64,000 nucleotides of DNA from Atopobium sp. (GTDB lineage Bacteria > Actinomycetota > Coriobacteriia > Coriobacteriales > Atopobiaceae): NCBI GenBank assembly GCA_015258715.1, contig JABZHR010000002.1, positions 117,713 to 181,712 of the forward strand, given 5' to 3'. The notes beneath the pieces are model-generated. The model was not told the DNA's origin, did not search any database, and saw only the letters and a list, made by a program, of their open reading frames with translations. A program made the translations under genes and the position numbers. Below, piece after piece: positions 54,781-63,828 of this stretch (position 1 is its first letter; each line of letters begins with the position of its first letter).

Positions 54781-55650
54781 ATGAGCTCAGAGACTACTTC
54801 ACAGGAGCTTTGTGGCGCTCCTGTTGCTAAAGCAATAACTGAAAAACTTGCCGCTCAGGTCAAGGAACTTCGCGCACAAGGCGTAACTCCTAAGCTGGTT
54901 ATTGTTCGCATAGGGCAGAAAAGCGATGACCTTACGTATGAGCGTGCGGCTTATACGCGTGCAGAGAAGGTTGGCTTTGAAGTTGAGACTATTGAACTTC
55001 CAGAAGACGCTACGCAAGAGCAGGTAAATAGTACGTTTGACCAGATTTCTGACGATGTATTGGTGCACGGTTGTCTTCCTATGCGTCCTTTTCCTGCTGG
55101 AATTGACGAGCATGAAGCGCTCCAGCATTTAGCCCCAGAAAAAGATGTTGATTGTGCAACTGATTCAATGCTGCTCGCAACGCTTTGTGGAACTCCTGGT
55201 GCACTGGGACCTTGTACCGCAGAGGCAGTTCTAGCACTTCTCGATTTCTACCAGGTATCTCTTGAGGGAACGCCTGTTGCAGTTGTTGGTCGCTCTAATG
55301 TTATTGGCCGTCCGGTAGCTGCGCTTTTAAGTGCAAGAAACGCTACAGTGACGGTGTGCCATAGCAAGACCAAAGACCTTGCCGCTACGCTTAAACAGGC
55401 AGATGTTGTGGTTGTGGCTGCAGGTCGCGCACATCTTATTGGAGCTGACTGTGTAAGAGCTGGACAAACCATCGTTGACGTGGGCATTAACTGGGATGAA
55501 AACGCTCAAAAACTTGTTGGCGACGTCAATACAGAGCAGGTAGCGCCACTGGTGAGCGCTTATACTCCCGTTCCTGGCGGTGTAGGCAGCGTAACTACCG
55601 CAATCCTTGCTCGTCATGTTGTTGCTGCAGCTCAAAGAACGCTTGCATAA
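54781..55650 (+). CDS. folD: Methylene-THF dehydrogenase (FolD) lacking the cyclohydrolase residues
   Basis: 289 aa, normal length, with the NAD(P) motif VVGRSNVIGRPVAALL near 174 and the C-terminal TPVPGGVGSVTTAIL. In bifunctional FolD a lysine sits four residues after a conserved tyrosine (E. coli Tyr50-x3-Lys54) and is needed for cyclohydrolase activity. Here the aligned segment TYERAAYTRAEKVGF has Tyr53 but Ala57 in place of that lysine. The usual QLPLP loop is MRPFP, so the catalytic glutamine (Gln98) is Met101. Asp in PEKDVD is kept. Prediction: dehydrogenase only, with FchA supplying the hydrolase. Confidence 0.93.
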   Translation: MSSETTSQELCGAPVAKAITEKLAAQVKELRAQGVTPKLVIVRIGQKSDDLTYERAAYTRAEKVGFEVETIELPEDATQEQVNSTFDQISDDVLVHGCLPMRPFPAGIDEHEALQHLAPEKDVDCATDSMLLATLCGTPGALGPCTAEAVLALLDFYQVSLEGTPVAVVGRSNVIGRPVAALLSARNATVTVCHSKTKDLAATLKQADVVVVAAGRAHLIGADCVRAGQTIVDVGINWDENAQKLVGDVNTEQVAPLVSAYTPVPGGVGSVTTAILARHVVAAAQRTLA

Positions 55651-55671
55651 GAGTGAAAGGTAGGTTGCCTC

Positions 55672-56259
55672 ATGGCAGCGGAAAATAACTATAAAGAGCT
55701 TGACCAAAAGCGCGTAAAAGCCGCGGTCAAGGAGTTTTTGCTTGCTATTGGCGAGGATCCAGAGCGAGAAGGTCTGCTTGATACACCAGACCGTGTTGCT
55801 CGTGCTTGCGTGGAGCTCTTTGGTGGCATGCAGGAAGATCCTGCAGCTCACCTGCGTAAACAGTTCCACGAAGAGGGCAATAAAGAGATGGTTATTGTCC
55901 GCGACATTCCTTTCTCGTCTACCTGCGAGCATCACATTTTGCCTTTTGTGGGCAAGGCGCACGTTTGCTACATTCCACAAAATGGTCGCATTACCGGCCT
56001 TTCCAAGATTGCTCGCTGCGTCAGCGGATATTCTCGCCGTCTGCAGGTACAGGAGCGCCTTACAGGCCAGATTGCTGACGCTATGGTAGAAGAGCTTGAT
56101 CCCTTGGGCGTTTTGGTGGTTATGGAGGCTGAGCATACGTGCATGAGCATGCGCGGCATTAGGGCATCGGGTGCTTTGACCACCACGTCTGCGGTTCGTG
56201 GCATTTTTAAGACTAACGAGAAAACCCGTGCAGAGGCTATGCGTCTGCTTGGTCTATAA
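55672..56259 (+). CDS. folE: GTP cyclohydrolase I
   Basis: Converts GTP to dihydroneopterin triphosphate, the first step of folate synthesis. 195 aa, standard length. Zinc ligands and active-site residues: Cys/His in [18 protein letters not shown] and the second cysteine in [12 protein letters not shown]; also [22 protein letters not shown]. Follows folD by 21 bp. Confidence 0.97.
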   Translation: MAAENNYKELDQKRVKAAVKEFLLAIGEDPEREGLLDTPDRVARACVELFGGMQEDPAAHLRKQFHEEGNKEMVIVRDIPFSSTCEHHILPFVGKAHVCYIPQNGRITGLSKIARCVSGYSRRLQVQERLTGQIADAMVEELDPLGVLVVMEAEHTCMSMRGIRASGALTTTSAVRGIFKTNEKTRAEAMRLLGL

Positions 56260-56271
56260 GAGGTTTGTGCA

Positions 56272-57696
56272 ATGAGTTATTCCGTTCCTTTTTCTGTTCC
56301 TGAGCTGAGCTACGAGCAGTCTTTAAAGGTGCTTCACGATACAAAGAAGTTTGGTATTCAACCCCTGCTGGAGAGCGTAGAAGATATGCTCAAAGAGTTG
56401 GGCAACCCTGACCTCTGCTTTAAGAGTGTTCAGATTGCAGGTACCAACGGCAAAACGTCTACCTCCAGATACACTGCAGCTCTGCTCAAAGGAGAGGGTC
56501 TCAGGACTGCTCTCTATACGTCCCCTGAGCTTATCAGCTATACCGAGCGCATGGAGATCAATGGCGCACCTGTTTCTGAGGAAGCCTTTGCTCACGGCGT
56601 CTCTGCAGCTCAAGTAGCAGGGGAGCGCGTCAACGCTCAGCGAGCTGCCCTAGGCGAGCGCCCCTATGACATCACCGAGTTTGATCTGCTCACGGTTGCA
56701 GCTTTGGTTGTCTTTGCCGAGGCAGAGATTGACGTCTGCGTACTTGAGTGCGGCATGGGCGGCAGGTGGGACGCAACAAGCGCCGCTCAAAACATCACCT
56801 CCGTTGCCATCACAGGTGTTGGCCTGGACCACACGCGCATCCTAGGCGATACCCTCGAGGCTATTGCTGGCGAGAAGGCCGCCATTATTAAGCCTGGTCG
56901 CACCTGCGTGCTTGGCGTGGGAACGACAACTCCTCAGAGCGTTCAGGACGTATTCTTGTCCCAGGCAGCTTCTGCGGGCGTTGTCCCAACTCTTCTTGTA
57001 GCTGACAAGCCAGAAGACGTTGAGGGAGAGGTTTCTGCTGGTCAGTCGTCTGACCATCCAGAGCTGCCTCACGCGCATTTCTTCATTACCAAAAAGCCTA
57101 AGAGCATCGGTTTTCCGCTTGAGCTTACGGTTGTCACGCCTCGTGCAACCTACGAGGATCTTGCCGCACTTAAACCAAGCTATCAGGCAGCAAATATTGC
57201 TCTAGCAACCTGCTTAGCTGAGGATTTTCTTGGTCGTCCACTTGATGTGGAGAAAGCGTTTTTCTCCACAACCAGGTGCCCTACACCTGGTAGGTTCCAG
57301 CTGCTTCAACCTAAGCCTTTAGTGCTTATCGACGCAGCTCACAATCCCCAGTCAATCGAGACATTCTTAACTGCTATCCGCTCAATTGAGCCAGAAGTTA
57401 CCAATCGACCTATGCTTTTGACTGCTGTTTTTGCAGATAAAGATGTTAAGGGTATCGCAGAACTTCTCGCCAAAGAGTTCCCTGAGGTAGCGGTAACCCA
57501 GACAGATAACGATCGCGCCATGGATGCAGATGAGCTTGCTGAGCTGTACAAAGCCTGCGGCGCTAACGTGGTAACTGTCTACAGAAGTGTCCCTGAAGCA
57601 GTGGACGCATTGCGCGAGAAGGGCTTTGTAGCATGTGGAACAATTTCACTTGCTGGCGAGGTTGCTGCACATTTTAGTGATGCTTTGGTAAAATAA
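56272..57696 (+). CDS. folC: Folylpolyglutamate synthase / dihydrofolate synthase
   Basis: Mur-ligase-family enzyme (474 aa) that adds glutamate to dihydropteroate and to folates. ATP loop VQIAGTNGKTSTSRYTAALL near residues 56-75, YTSPELISYTERMEINGAPVS near 84-104, ECGMGGRWDATSAA near 161, and DAAHNPQSIETFL near 352. The central domain has a longer loop at about 235-285 than many FolC proteins. Last gene of the folate operon. Confidence 0.95.
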   Translation: MSYSVPFSVPELSYEQSLKVLHDTKKFGIQPLLESVEDMLKELGNPDLCFKSVQIAGTNGKTSTSRYTAALLKGEGLRTALYTSPELISYTERMEINGAPVSEEAFAHGVSAAQVAGERVNAQRAALGERPYDITEFDLLTVAALVVFAEAEIDVCVLECGMGGRWDATSAAQNITSVAITGVGLDHTRILGDTLEAIAGEKAAIIKPGRTCVLGVGTTTPQSVQDVFLSQAASAGVVPTLLVADKPEDVEGEVSAGQSSDHPELPHAHFFITKKPKSIGFPLELTVVTPRATYEDLAALKPSYQAANIALATCLAEDFLGRPLDVEKAFFSTTRCPTPGRFQLLQPKPLVLIDAAHNPQSIETFLTAIRSIEPEVTNRPMLLTAVFADKDVKGIAELLAKEFPEVAVTQTDNDRAMDADELAELYKACGANVVTVYRSVPEAVDALREKGFVACGTISLAGEVAAHFSDALVK

Positions 57697-57782
57697 ATTT
57701 ATCTGCGACATTTCGCTCCATTTTGAGGCGGTTTGTCGTACGATTTAGGAGAGAACAAAAAGCCAGCAGAAGGGGCTGTCAG

Positions 57783-58214
57783 ATGCAGGAGATTCTTGAT
57801 CAGATTATTACACCTGAGGTACGTATGGTTATTTACCTCATGGTCATTTGCGTCGTAATGCTTTATATCCTTTCCATCATCTACGTTATTCGCGACGCTC
57901 AGCGCCGCGGCGCAGAGCCTTGGTGGATGTGGGCAGTCATTTCTGTTGTTCCTGTTGTTGGTCTGCTTGCGTACGTTATTCTGCGTCCAAGCAGCTACCT
58001 CATTGACCGCGAGGAGCAGGACCTTGATATTGCCCTTCGTGAGCACCAGCTGTCTCACTACGGCATCTGCCCTAAGTGCTCCGCTCCAATTGACCGCGAT
58101 TTTATCGTGTGCCCAATCTGCAATACGCAGGTTAGAAACGTTTGCCCAACATGCCATCGTCCTCTGAACGCAGACTGGAAGGTTTGCCCTTACTGCCGTA
58201 CTCGCATTCAATAA
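57783..58214 (+). CDS. Small membrane protein with two double zinc ribbons
   Basis: 143-aa protein. Two hydrophobic segments at about 15-37 and 47-68, the second followed by RPSSYLIDREEQ, resemble the PLDc_N-type membrane hairpin. The C-terminal half has four CxxC knuckles (CPKC, CPIC, CPTC, CPYC), enough for two zinc ribbons facing the cytoplasm. ATG 57783 follows AAGGGG; the upstream frame has no such site. Function unknown. It lies alone between folC and thrS. Confidence 0.85.
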   Translation: MQEILDQIITPEVRMVIYLMVICVVMLYILSIIYVIRDAQRRGAEPWWMWAVISVVPVVGLLAYVILRPSSYLIDREEQDLDIALREHQLSHYGICPKCSAPIDRDFIVCPICNTQVRNVCPTCHRPLNADWKVCPYCRTRIQ

Positions 58215-58270
58215 CGTTTGGTTTTGTTCTTTATGATGGCAATCTGGTGTTTTACAACAGAGACTATGTA

Positions 58271-58311
58271 GGCGTCTACTCCTAAGCTCCCACGTGAGCA
58301 GAGTAGGCGCC
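58271..58311 (+). promoter_or_regulatory. Hairpin in the thrS leader
   Basis: GGCGTCTACTC at 58271-58281 pairs with GAGTAGGCGCC at 58301-58311 (one G-U pair), with a further GCTC/GAGC stem in the loop. It lies 41 bp before the thrS start and could serve as an operator for ThrS autoregulation or as a weak terminator. It lacks T-box motifs. Confidence 0.55.
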
Positions 58312-58351
58312 GTGCCTGTTTCTATGAGTAGCTACCTCTGAGGGGTTTTAC

Positions 58352-60118
58352 ATGAAGGTTTTATATAACGACGGCCATGTTGGCGAGATTAACGATGCAG
58401 CTGAAGAGCTTGAGGTTATTCGTCACGACGCAGCTCACCTGCTTGCTCAGGCTTTGAAGCGTCTGTACCCACACGCACAGTTTGCCTATGGTCCAGCAAC
58501 CGAAAATGGTTTCTACTATGACGTTGATCTTGGAGATACTAAGGTTAACGAGGATGATTTTCCAGCTATCGAAGCTGAGATGAAGAAGATTGTCAAAGAG
58601 AACCTCAAGATTGAGACGTTTGAGCTTCCTCGTGATGAGGCTATTGCCTACATGAAGGAGCGCGGCGAGTCTTACAAGGTTGAGCACATTGGCGATCTTG
58701 CTCCTGACGCACACATCACCTTCTACAAGCAGGGCGAATACGTTGATATGTGCGTTGGCCCTCACATGCTCTACACCAAGGGCGTTAAGGCCTTCAAGCT
58801 TACTAGCATTTCTGGCGCCTATTGGAAGGCCGATAAGAACAACAAGATGCTCACCAGAATTTATGGTGTTGCCTTTGGTTCCAAAGAGGAGCTTGCTCAG
58901 TACCTCAAGATGATTGAAGAGGCCGAGAAGCGCGACCACAGGAAGATTGGTCGCGAGATGGAGCTCTTCATGATGTCCGACTTTGGTCCAGGCTCTCCAT
59001 TCTGGCTTCCAAACGGCATGGCTCTGCGCAACGCTCTGACCGATTACTGGCATGAGATGCAGGCTCGCTTTGGTTACCAGGAGGTTCAGACTCCACTGAT
59101 CCTCTCGCGTTCCCTTTGGGAGACCTCTGGTCACTGGGACCACTATAAAGAGAATATGTACACCACCACGGTAGATGAAGAGGACTTTGCAATTAAGCCT
59201 ATGAACTGCCCTGGTGCATGCTTGATTTACAAGTCTAAGCCACGTTCTTATAGGGATCTTCCTATGAAGCTGGCTGAGGCTGGTCTTGATCACCGTTATG
59301 AGATGAAGGGTGCTCTGCACGGTCTGTTCCGTGTTCGTGAGTTTACTCAGGACGATGCACACCTCTTCATCCGCCCTGATCAGATTACTGAGCAGGTCAC
59401 GGATGCATCTCACCTCATTACCGCTTACTATGCACAGTTTGGCTTCCCATATCGCGTTGAGCTTTCTACGCGCCCAGAGGATTCTATGGGTTCTGATGAG
59501 GATTGGGAGCGCGCTGAGCAGGGCTTGCGTGATGCACTTGAGTCTATGGGCATTGAGTACGTGGTCAACGAGGGCGACGGCGCTTTCTACGGTCCTAAGA
59601 TTGACTTCCATCTGACAGACTGCCTTGGCCGTTCTTGGCAGTGCGGTACCATCCAGCTTGACTTCCAGCTGCCTCACAACTTCCAGCTTGAGTACATTGA
59701 CTCCGACGGCACCAAGAAGCAGCCAATCATGATTCACCGCGCTGGCTTTGGTTCCTTCGAGCGCTTCATTGGTATTCTGACCGAGAACTACGAAGGCAAG
59801 TTCCCTGTCTGGCTGAGCCCATGCCAGGTCAAGGTCCTTCCTGTCTCCGAGAAGTCTCGCCCTTATGCTCATGAGGTTGCCGATAAGCTTGCTGCCGCTG
59901 GTATTCGCGTTAAGGTGGACGACCGTGACGAGAAGATCGGCTATAAGATTCGTGAGGCTCGCTCTCTTGACCGCGTTCCTTACATGCTCATCCTTGGTGA
60001 GCAGGAGGTTGAGGCAGGAAACATTTCTGTTCGCGACCGCTCCAACGAGACTCACACGGCAGAGCTTGACGAGTTTATTGCTCAGGTTGTCAAAGAGAAT
60101 GCTGAGCGCGTTGGTTAA
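58352..60118 (+). CDS. thrS: Threonyl-tRNA synthetase without TGS domain
   Basis: 588 aa, shorter than the usual roughly 640. The N-terminal TGS (N1) domain is absent: only about 20 residues precede the editing domain, whose HxxxH is RHDAAHLLAQALKRLYP. The second editing motif is DMCVGPHMLYTKGV. The class II catalytic core is complete: GALHGLFRVREFTQDDAH, then the zinc-binding MNCPGACLIYKSK, and RPEDSMGSDEDWE. The anticodon domain covers about 490-588 (VWLSPCQVKVLPVS). ThrS forms without TGS are known in other bacteria. Leader hairpin at 58271-58311. Confidence 0.95.
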   Translation: MKVLYNDGHVGEINDAAEELEVIRHDAAHLLAQALKRLYPHAQFAYGPATENGFYYDVDLGDTKVNEDDFPAIEAEMKKIVKENLKIETFELPRDEAIAYMKERGESYKVEHIGDLAPDAHITFYKQGEYVDMCVGPHMLYTKGVKAFKLTSISGAYWKADKNNKMLTRIYGVAFGSKEELAQYLKMIEEAEKRDHRKIGREMELFMMSDFGPGSPFWLPNGMALRNALTDYWHEMQARFGYQEVQTPLILSRSLWETSGHWDHYKENMYTTTVDEEDFAIKPMNCPGACLIYKSKPRSYRDLPMKLAEAGLDHRYEMKGALHGLFRVREFTQDDAHLFIRPDQITEQVTDASHLITAYYAQFGFPYRVELSTRPEDSMGSDEDWERAEQGLRDALESMGIEYVVNEGDGAFYGPKIDFHLTDCLGRSWQCGTIQLDFQLPHNFQLEYIDSDGTKKQPIMIHRAGFGSFERFIGILTENYEGKFPVWLSPCQVKVLPVSEKSRPYAHEVADKLAAAGIRVKVDDRDEKIGYKIREARSLDRVPYMLILGEQEVEAGNISVRDRSNETHTAELDEFIAQVVKENAERVG

Positions 60119-60926
60119 TAAGGTTTCAGACAAAGTGCAGGTTACGGGCGGTGCCGCGAAGGATGGCGCAGGTGGCACGAAGAGTGTCGGCGCAATTGAC
60201 GGCGTCAAGCAAACCGCAACTGACGTTGTCGCGCAAACCGTAACCGACGTTGTCACGCAAACCGCAACCAACGTTGTAGCTGAATACGTAAAAATGACAG
60301 GGGCAGGCTGTGCGCGGCTTGTCCCTGTTTCCTATGTAGACGAACTTCTCGCCACACTGGTTGCAGGCGGCGCAACCGTCGTGGAGCCGCTTGCTGGCGT
60401 GCCCGTTGAGGTGTGCGACATCAAAGGCAGAGCCGCAGCAGGGGAGCTGCTTGTGGCAGACGTGCGTACGATTGGAGCTGAGTTCAGCCCCGCGTGCCGT
60501 CTGGGAGCAGAGATCGCAGTAGCCGAGGACGATCGGGTGCCGGGATATGTTGTCGTGTGCATGCGGAAGTGCTGCATACCGTGGGTAGCAGAGGCGGTTG
60601 AAGCCAAGGCGTGTTCTGCAGAGGACGTGATGGTTTCTGCCACGGGAACGGAAGAGCAGGCGAGTGCACGGGTTTCTCGCCACGCGGCGAGCGACGCGGC
60701 GCAGGTGGTTGCCGCGTACCTGGCGTGCCATCCGCGCGTCGAGGCGGTGCGCTATCCGGGTCTCAAAGCGGATCCAAGTTTTGCGCGCGCAACGTCGCAG
60801 CTGGTGGGCGGATTTGGCCCGTTCGTGGATTACACGTGGAAAGAATTGCCAGGTGAATGGCATAGATTTGTAGCAACAGATGAAGACGTCAGAGCGCAGA
60901 TTATAAATTTTGAGAGACTCGGTTAA
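60099..60926 (+). CDS. Degenerate Cys/Met-metabolism PLP-enzyme-like protein without the PLP lysine
   Basis: 275-aa frame that overlaps the thrS end. The N-terminus contains three 8-residue repeats (QTATDVVA type, DNA 60210-60281) and has no family match. From about residue 66 it follows the course of cystathionine gamma-synthase-type enzymes: GELLVADVRTIGAEFSPACRLGAEIAVAED resembles the VDNT...PYL.RPLELGADIVVHS stretch. The C-terminal VSRHAASDAAQVVAAY and HPRVEAVRYPGLKADPSF match the end of these enzymes. Where SATKYI with the PLP lysine should follow, it has EDDRVPGYV. G+C-rich. It is probably a decayed or repurposed paralogue. The start is uncertain (GTG 60135 or ATG 60294 possible). Confidence 0.55.
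   Translation: MLSALVNKVSDKVQVTGGAAKDGAGGTKSVGAIDGVKQTATDVVAQTVTDVVTQTATNVVAEYVKMTGAGCARLVPVSYVDELLATLVAGGATVVEPLAGVPVEVCDIKGRAAAGELLVADVRTIGAEFSPACRLGAEIAVAEDDRVPGYVVVCMRKCCIPWVAEAVEAKACSAEDVMVSATGTEEQASARVSRHAASDAAQVVAAYLACHPRVEAVRYPGLKADPSFARATSQLVGGFGPFVDYTWKELPGEWHRFVATDEDVRAQIINFERLG
60210..60281. repeat. 24-bp tandem repeat, three units
   Basis: Units at 60210-60233, 60234-60257 and 60258-60281, each beginning CAAACCG and containing ACGTTGT. They encode three 8-aa repeats. Confidence 0.85.
60670..60682 (-). repeat. Dispersed 13-mer TGGCGAGAAACCC, copy 8
   Basis: Exact copy inside the PLP-like ORF, encoding Arg-Val-Ser-Arg-His on the plus strand, as does copy 2 in thrC (Arg-Val-Ser-Arg). 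Confidence 0.85.
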
Positions 60927-60951
60927 CGGTAAGCACTTGTTTAGCAGACCT

Positions 60952-60960
60952 TGGTATAAT
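60952..60960 (+). promoter_or_regulatory. Extended -10 promoter of adhE
   Basis: TGGTATAAT, an extended -10 box, 34 bp before the adhE ATG. No good -35 box is seen. Confidence 0.65.
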
Positions 60961-60993
60961 TTGAATTAATGTTCCTAAACAGAAGGGGATTTT

Positions 60994-63612
60994 ATGGCAA
61001 AGAAGGCTACTCAAATTGAGGATGTTGATACTTTGCTCAAGCGCCTCGAAGAGATGCGTGAGGCACAGGCAGAGTTTGCAACATTTACTCAGGAGCAGGT
61101 CGATAAGATTTTCTATGAAGCTGCTCTTGCGGCCGAGAAAAATCGTATCCCTCTTGCTCGCATGGCAGTTGAAGAAACTGGCATGGGTGTAATGGAAGAC
61201 AAGGTTATCAAGAATCATTACGCAGCAGAGTACATTTACAACAAGTACAAGGACATGAAGACCTGTGGTGTTGTAGAGGATGATCCAGCTGCAGGTTATC
61301 GAGTTGTAGCCGAGCCAATGGGTATCGTAGCTGCAGTTATTCCAACTACTAACCCAACTTCTACCGCAATTTTCAAGACACTTCTTGCTCTGAAGACAAG
61401 AAACGCCATTATCATTTCCCCACACCCACGCGCTAAAGAGTGCACCATTGCTGCCGCTCGTATTGTTCGCGATGCTGCCGAGAAGGCCGGCTGCCCCAAG
61501 GGTATTATCGACTGGGTTCCAGTTCCTTCCATCGACCTGACCGCAGCAGTTATGAGCAACGCTGACATCATCCTAGCAACCGGTGGTCCAGGCATGGTTA
61601 ACGCTGCTTATTCTTCTGGTAAGCCAGCTCTGGGTGTTGGTGCAGGTAACACTCCAGCTATCATTGATGACACCGCAGACATCAAGCTTGCAGTTAACTC
61701 CATCATTCACTCTAAGACCTTCGACAACGGCATGATCTGCGCTTCTGAGCAGTCCGTTACCGTTCTCGACAGCGTTTATGACCAGGTCAAGAAGGAGTTT
61801 GCAGACCGCGGTTGCTACTTCCTCCAGGGTAAGGAACTCGATGCAGTCCGCAAGACTGTCATTATTAACGGAGCTGTTAATGCAGGTATCGTTGGTAAGT
61901 CCGCTCACTTTATCGCTAAGACTGCCGGTGTCGAGGTCCCAGAGAAGACCAAGATTCTTATTGGTGAGGTAACCTCTGTTGAGCCTTCAGAAGAGATGGC
62001 TCACGAGAAACTTTCTCCAGTTCTTGGCATGTATCGTGCAAAGACTTTTGACGAGGCAATTGCTAAGGCAGAGCGCCTTGTTGCTGACGGTGGCTATGGT
62101 CACACCAGCTCTCTTTACGTCAACATTAACGAGAAAGAGAAGATTGCTAAGCACCAGGCAGCAATGAAGACCTGCCGTATTCTGATCAATACCCCTTCCT
62201 CTCAGGGCGGCATCGGAGACATCTACAACTTCAAGATGGCTCCATCCCTAACCCTTGGCTGCGGCACCTGGGGCGGCAACTCCGTCTCCGGCAATGTTGG
62301 CCCACAGCACCTGCTTAACTACAAGTCTGTTGCAGAGAGGCAAGAGAATATGCTTTGGCTTCGTGTACCTGAGAAGGTCTACTTCAAGAGGGGCTGCATG
62401 CCTCTTGCTCTCCGTGAGCTCAAAGAGGTCTATAACAAGAAGCGCGTCTTCATTGTTACAGACCAGTTCCTTTACAAGAGCGGCTTCACCAAGACCATCG
62501 AGGAGACTCTGGATTCCCTGGGCATTGTTCACTCTTCATTCTGGGACGTTGCTCCAGATCCAACTCTTCAGTGCGCTCTTGAGGGTGTAGCTCGCATCCG
62601 CTCTTTCGAGCCAGACTGCATTATCGCAATTGGCGGCGGTTCTGCTATGGACGCAGGTAAGATCATGTGGTCCATGTACGAGAATCCAGAGGAGAAGTTT
62701 GAGGACATGGCGGCGGACTTCATGGATATCCGTAAGCGTGTCTACAACTATCCTAAGATGGGCAACAAGGCATTCTTCGTTGCTATTCCAACTTCTTCCG
62801 GTACCGGTTCCGAGGTAACTCCATTTGCCATCATCACTGATGCTGACAACGGCGTTAAGTACCCACTTGCAGACTACGAGTTGCTGCCTAACATGGCAAT
62901 CGTTGATACCGACAACATGATGAGTCAGCCTAAGGGCCTGACCTCCGCTTCTGGTATTGACGTCCTTACTCACTGCCTCGAGGCATTTGTCTCCATGATG
63001 GCATCTGACTACACAGATGGCATGGCTCTTCGCGGCATGAAGCTGGTCTTTGAGTACCTGCCACGTGCTTACGATAATCCAAACGATGTTGAGGCACGTG
63101 ACCACATGGCAAACGCATCCTGCCTTGGTGGCCTTGCATTTGCTAATGCATTCCTCGGCGTTAACCACTCCATGGCTCACAAGCTTGGCGCTTTCCACCA
63201 CATTCCACACGGTTGGGCAAATGCAGTTATCCTTACTCGCGTTATGCGCTACAACGCAGCTGAGCGTCCAACAAAGATGGGAACCTTCCCACAGTACGAT
63301 CACCCACACACCCTCGCGCGTTACGCTGAGGCGGGTCGTTTCTGCGGCGTTACCGGCAAGGATGACCGTGAGGTCTTTGAGAACTTCGTCAAGAAGATTG
63401 AGGAGCTCAAGGCATACATCGGCGTCAAGGAGACTATCAAGGACTACGGCGTAGATGAGAAGTACTTCCTCGATACCCTTGACGAGATGTCTGAGCAGGC
63501 ATTCGATGACCAGTGCACTGGCGCAAACCCACGCTACCCACTTGTCTCCGAGCTCCGCGAGCTCTACCTGGATGCTTACTACGGTCGCGAGCCAGGCTTC
63601 TACGAGGACTAA
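60994..63612 (+). CDS. adhE: Bifunctional aldehyde-alcohol dehydrogenase
   Basis: 872-aa fermentation enzyme that turns acetyl-CoA into ethanol with two NADH. N-terminal aldehyde dehydrogenase half (about 1-440) with the catalytic cysteine in DNGMICASEQSV near 249 and GVGAGNTPAIIDD near 212. C-terminal iron-dependent alcohol dehydrogenase half with GGGSAMDAGKIMW near 547 and the metal-binding NHSMAHKLGAFHHIPHGWAN near 725-744. Such enzymes form spirosome filaments. ATG follows AGAAGGGGAT, and the terminator is at 63716. Confidence 0.97.
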   Translation: MAKKATQIEDVDTLLKRLEEMREAQAEFATFTQEQVDKIFYEAALAAEKNRIPLARMAVEETGMGVMEDKVIKNHYAAEYIYNKYKDMKTCGVVEDDPAAGYRVVAEPMGIVAAVIPTTNPTSTAIFKTLLALKTRNAIIISPHPRAKECTIAAARIVRDAAEKAGCPKGIIDWVPVPSIDLTAAVMSNADIILATGGPGMVNAAYSSGKPALGVGAGNTPAIIDDTADIKLAVNSIIHSKTFDNGMICASEQSVTVLDSVYDQVKKEFADRGCYFLQGKELDAVRKTVIINGAVNAGIVGKSAHFIAKTAGVEVPEKTKILIGEVTSVEPSEEMAHEKLSPVLGMYRAKTFDEAIAKAERLVADGGYGHTSSLYVNINEKEKIAKHQAAMKTCRILINTPSSQGGIGDIYNFKMAPSLTLGCGTWGGNSVSGNVGPQHLLNYKSVAERQENMLWLRVPEKVYFKRGCMPLALRELKEVYNKKRVFIVTDQFLYKSGFTKTIEETLDSLGIVHSSFWDVAPDPTLQCALEGVARIRSFEPDCIIAIGGGSAMDAGKIMWSMYENPEEKFEDMAADFMDIRKRVYNYPKMGNKAFFVAIPTSSGTGSEVTPFAIITDADNGVKYPLADYELLPNMAIVDTDNMMSQPKGLTSASGIDVLTHCLEAFVSMMASDYTDGMALRGMKLVFEYLPRAYDNPNDVEARDHMANASCLGGLAFANAFLGVNHSMAHKLGAFHHIPHGWANAVILTRVMRYNAAERPTKMGTFPQYDHPHTLARYAEAGRFCGVTGKDDREVFENFVKKIEELKAYIGVKETIKDYGVDEKYFLDTLDEMSEQAFDDQCTGANPRYPLVSELRELYLDAYYGREPGFYED

Positions 63613-63715
63613 TTCTCGCGGGCGTCACAGTCGCAACCGCCGCGGCCGCTACGTAGCGCATCCATTGCGTCGCGCATTCACCGCTTCCGACTCGTAGCGC
63701 GTAAAGCACAAAACA

Positions 63716-63755
63716 AGAGCCGGTTACCTAAACCCCAGGTAACCGGCTCTTTTTC
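63716..63755 (+). terminator. Terminator of adhE
   Basis: AGAGCCGGTTACCT at 63716-63729 pairs with AGGTAACCGGCTCT at 63737-63750, then TTTTTC. Confidence 0.95.
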
Positions 63756-63828
63756 TAGTCTTCTGAACTTTCTGCTTGATCGTCTGATGTGCAAATTCGA
63801 TTGAAACTGTTGCTACAGATTCACAAAA

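Noticed and set aside
59865..60098. Upstream extension of the PLP-like ORF into thrS
   Set aside because: That part is simply the +1 frame of thrS; an ATG at 60099 or later is more sensible.
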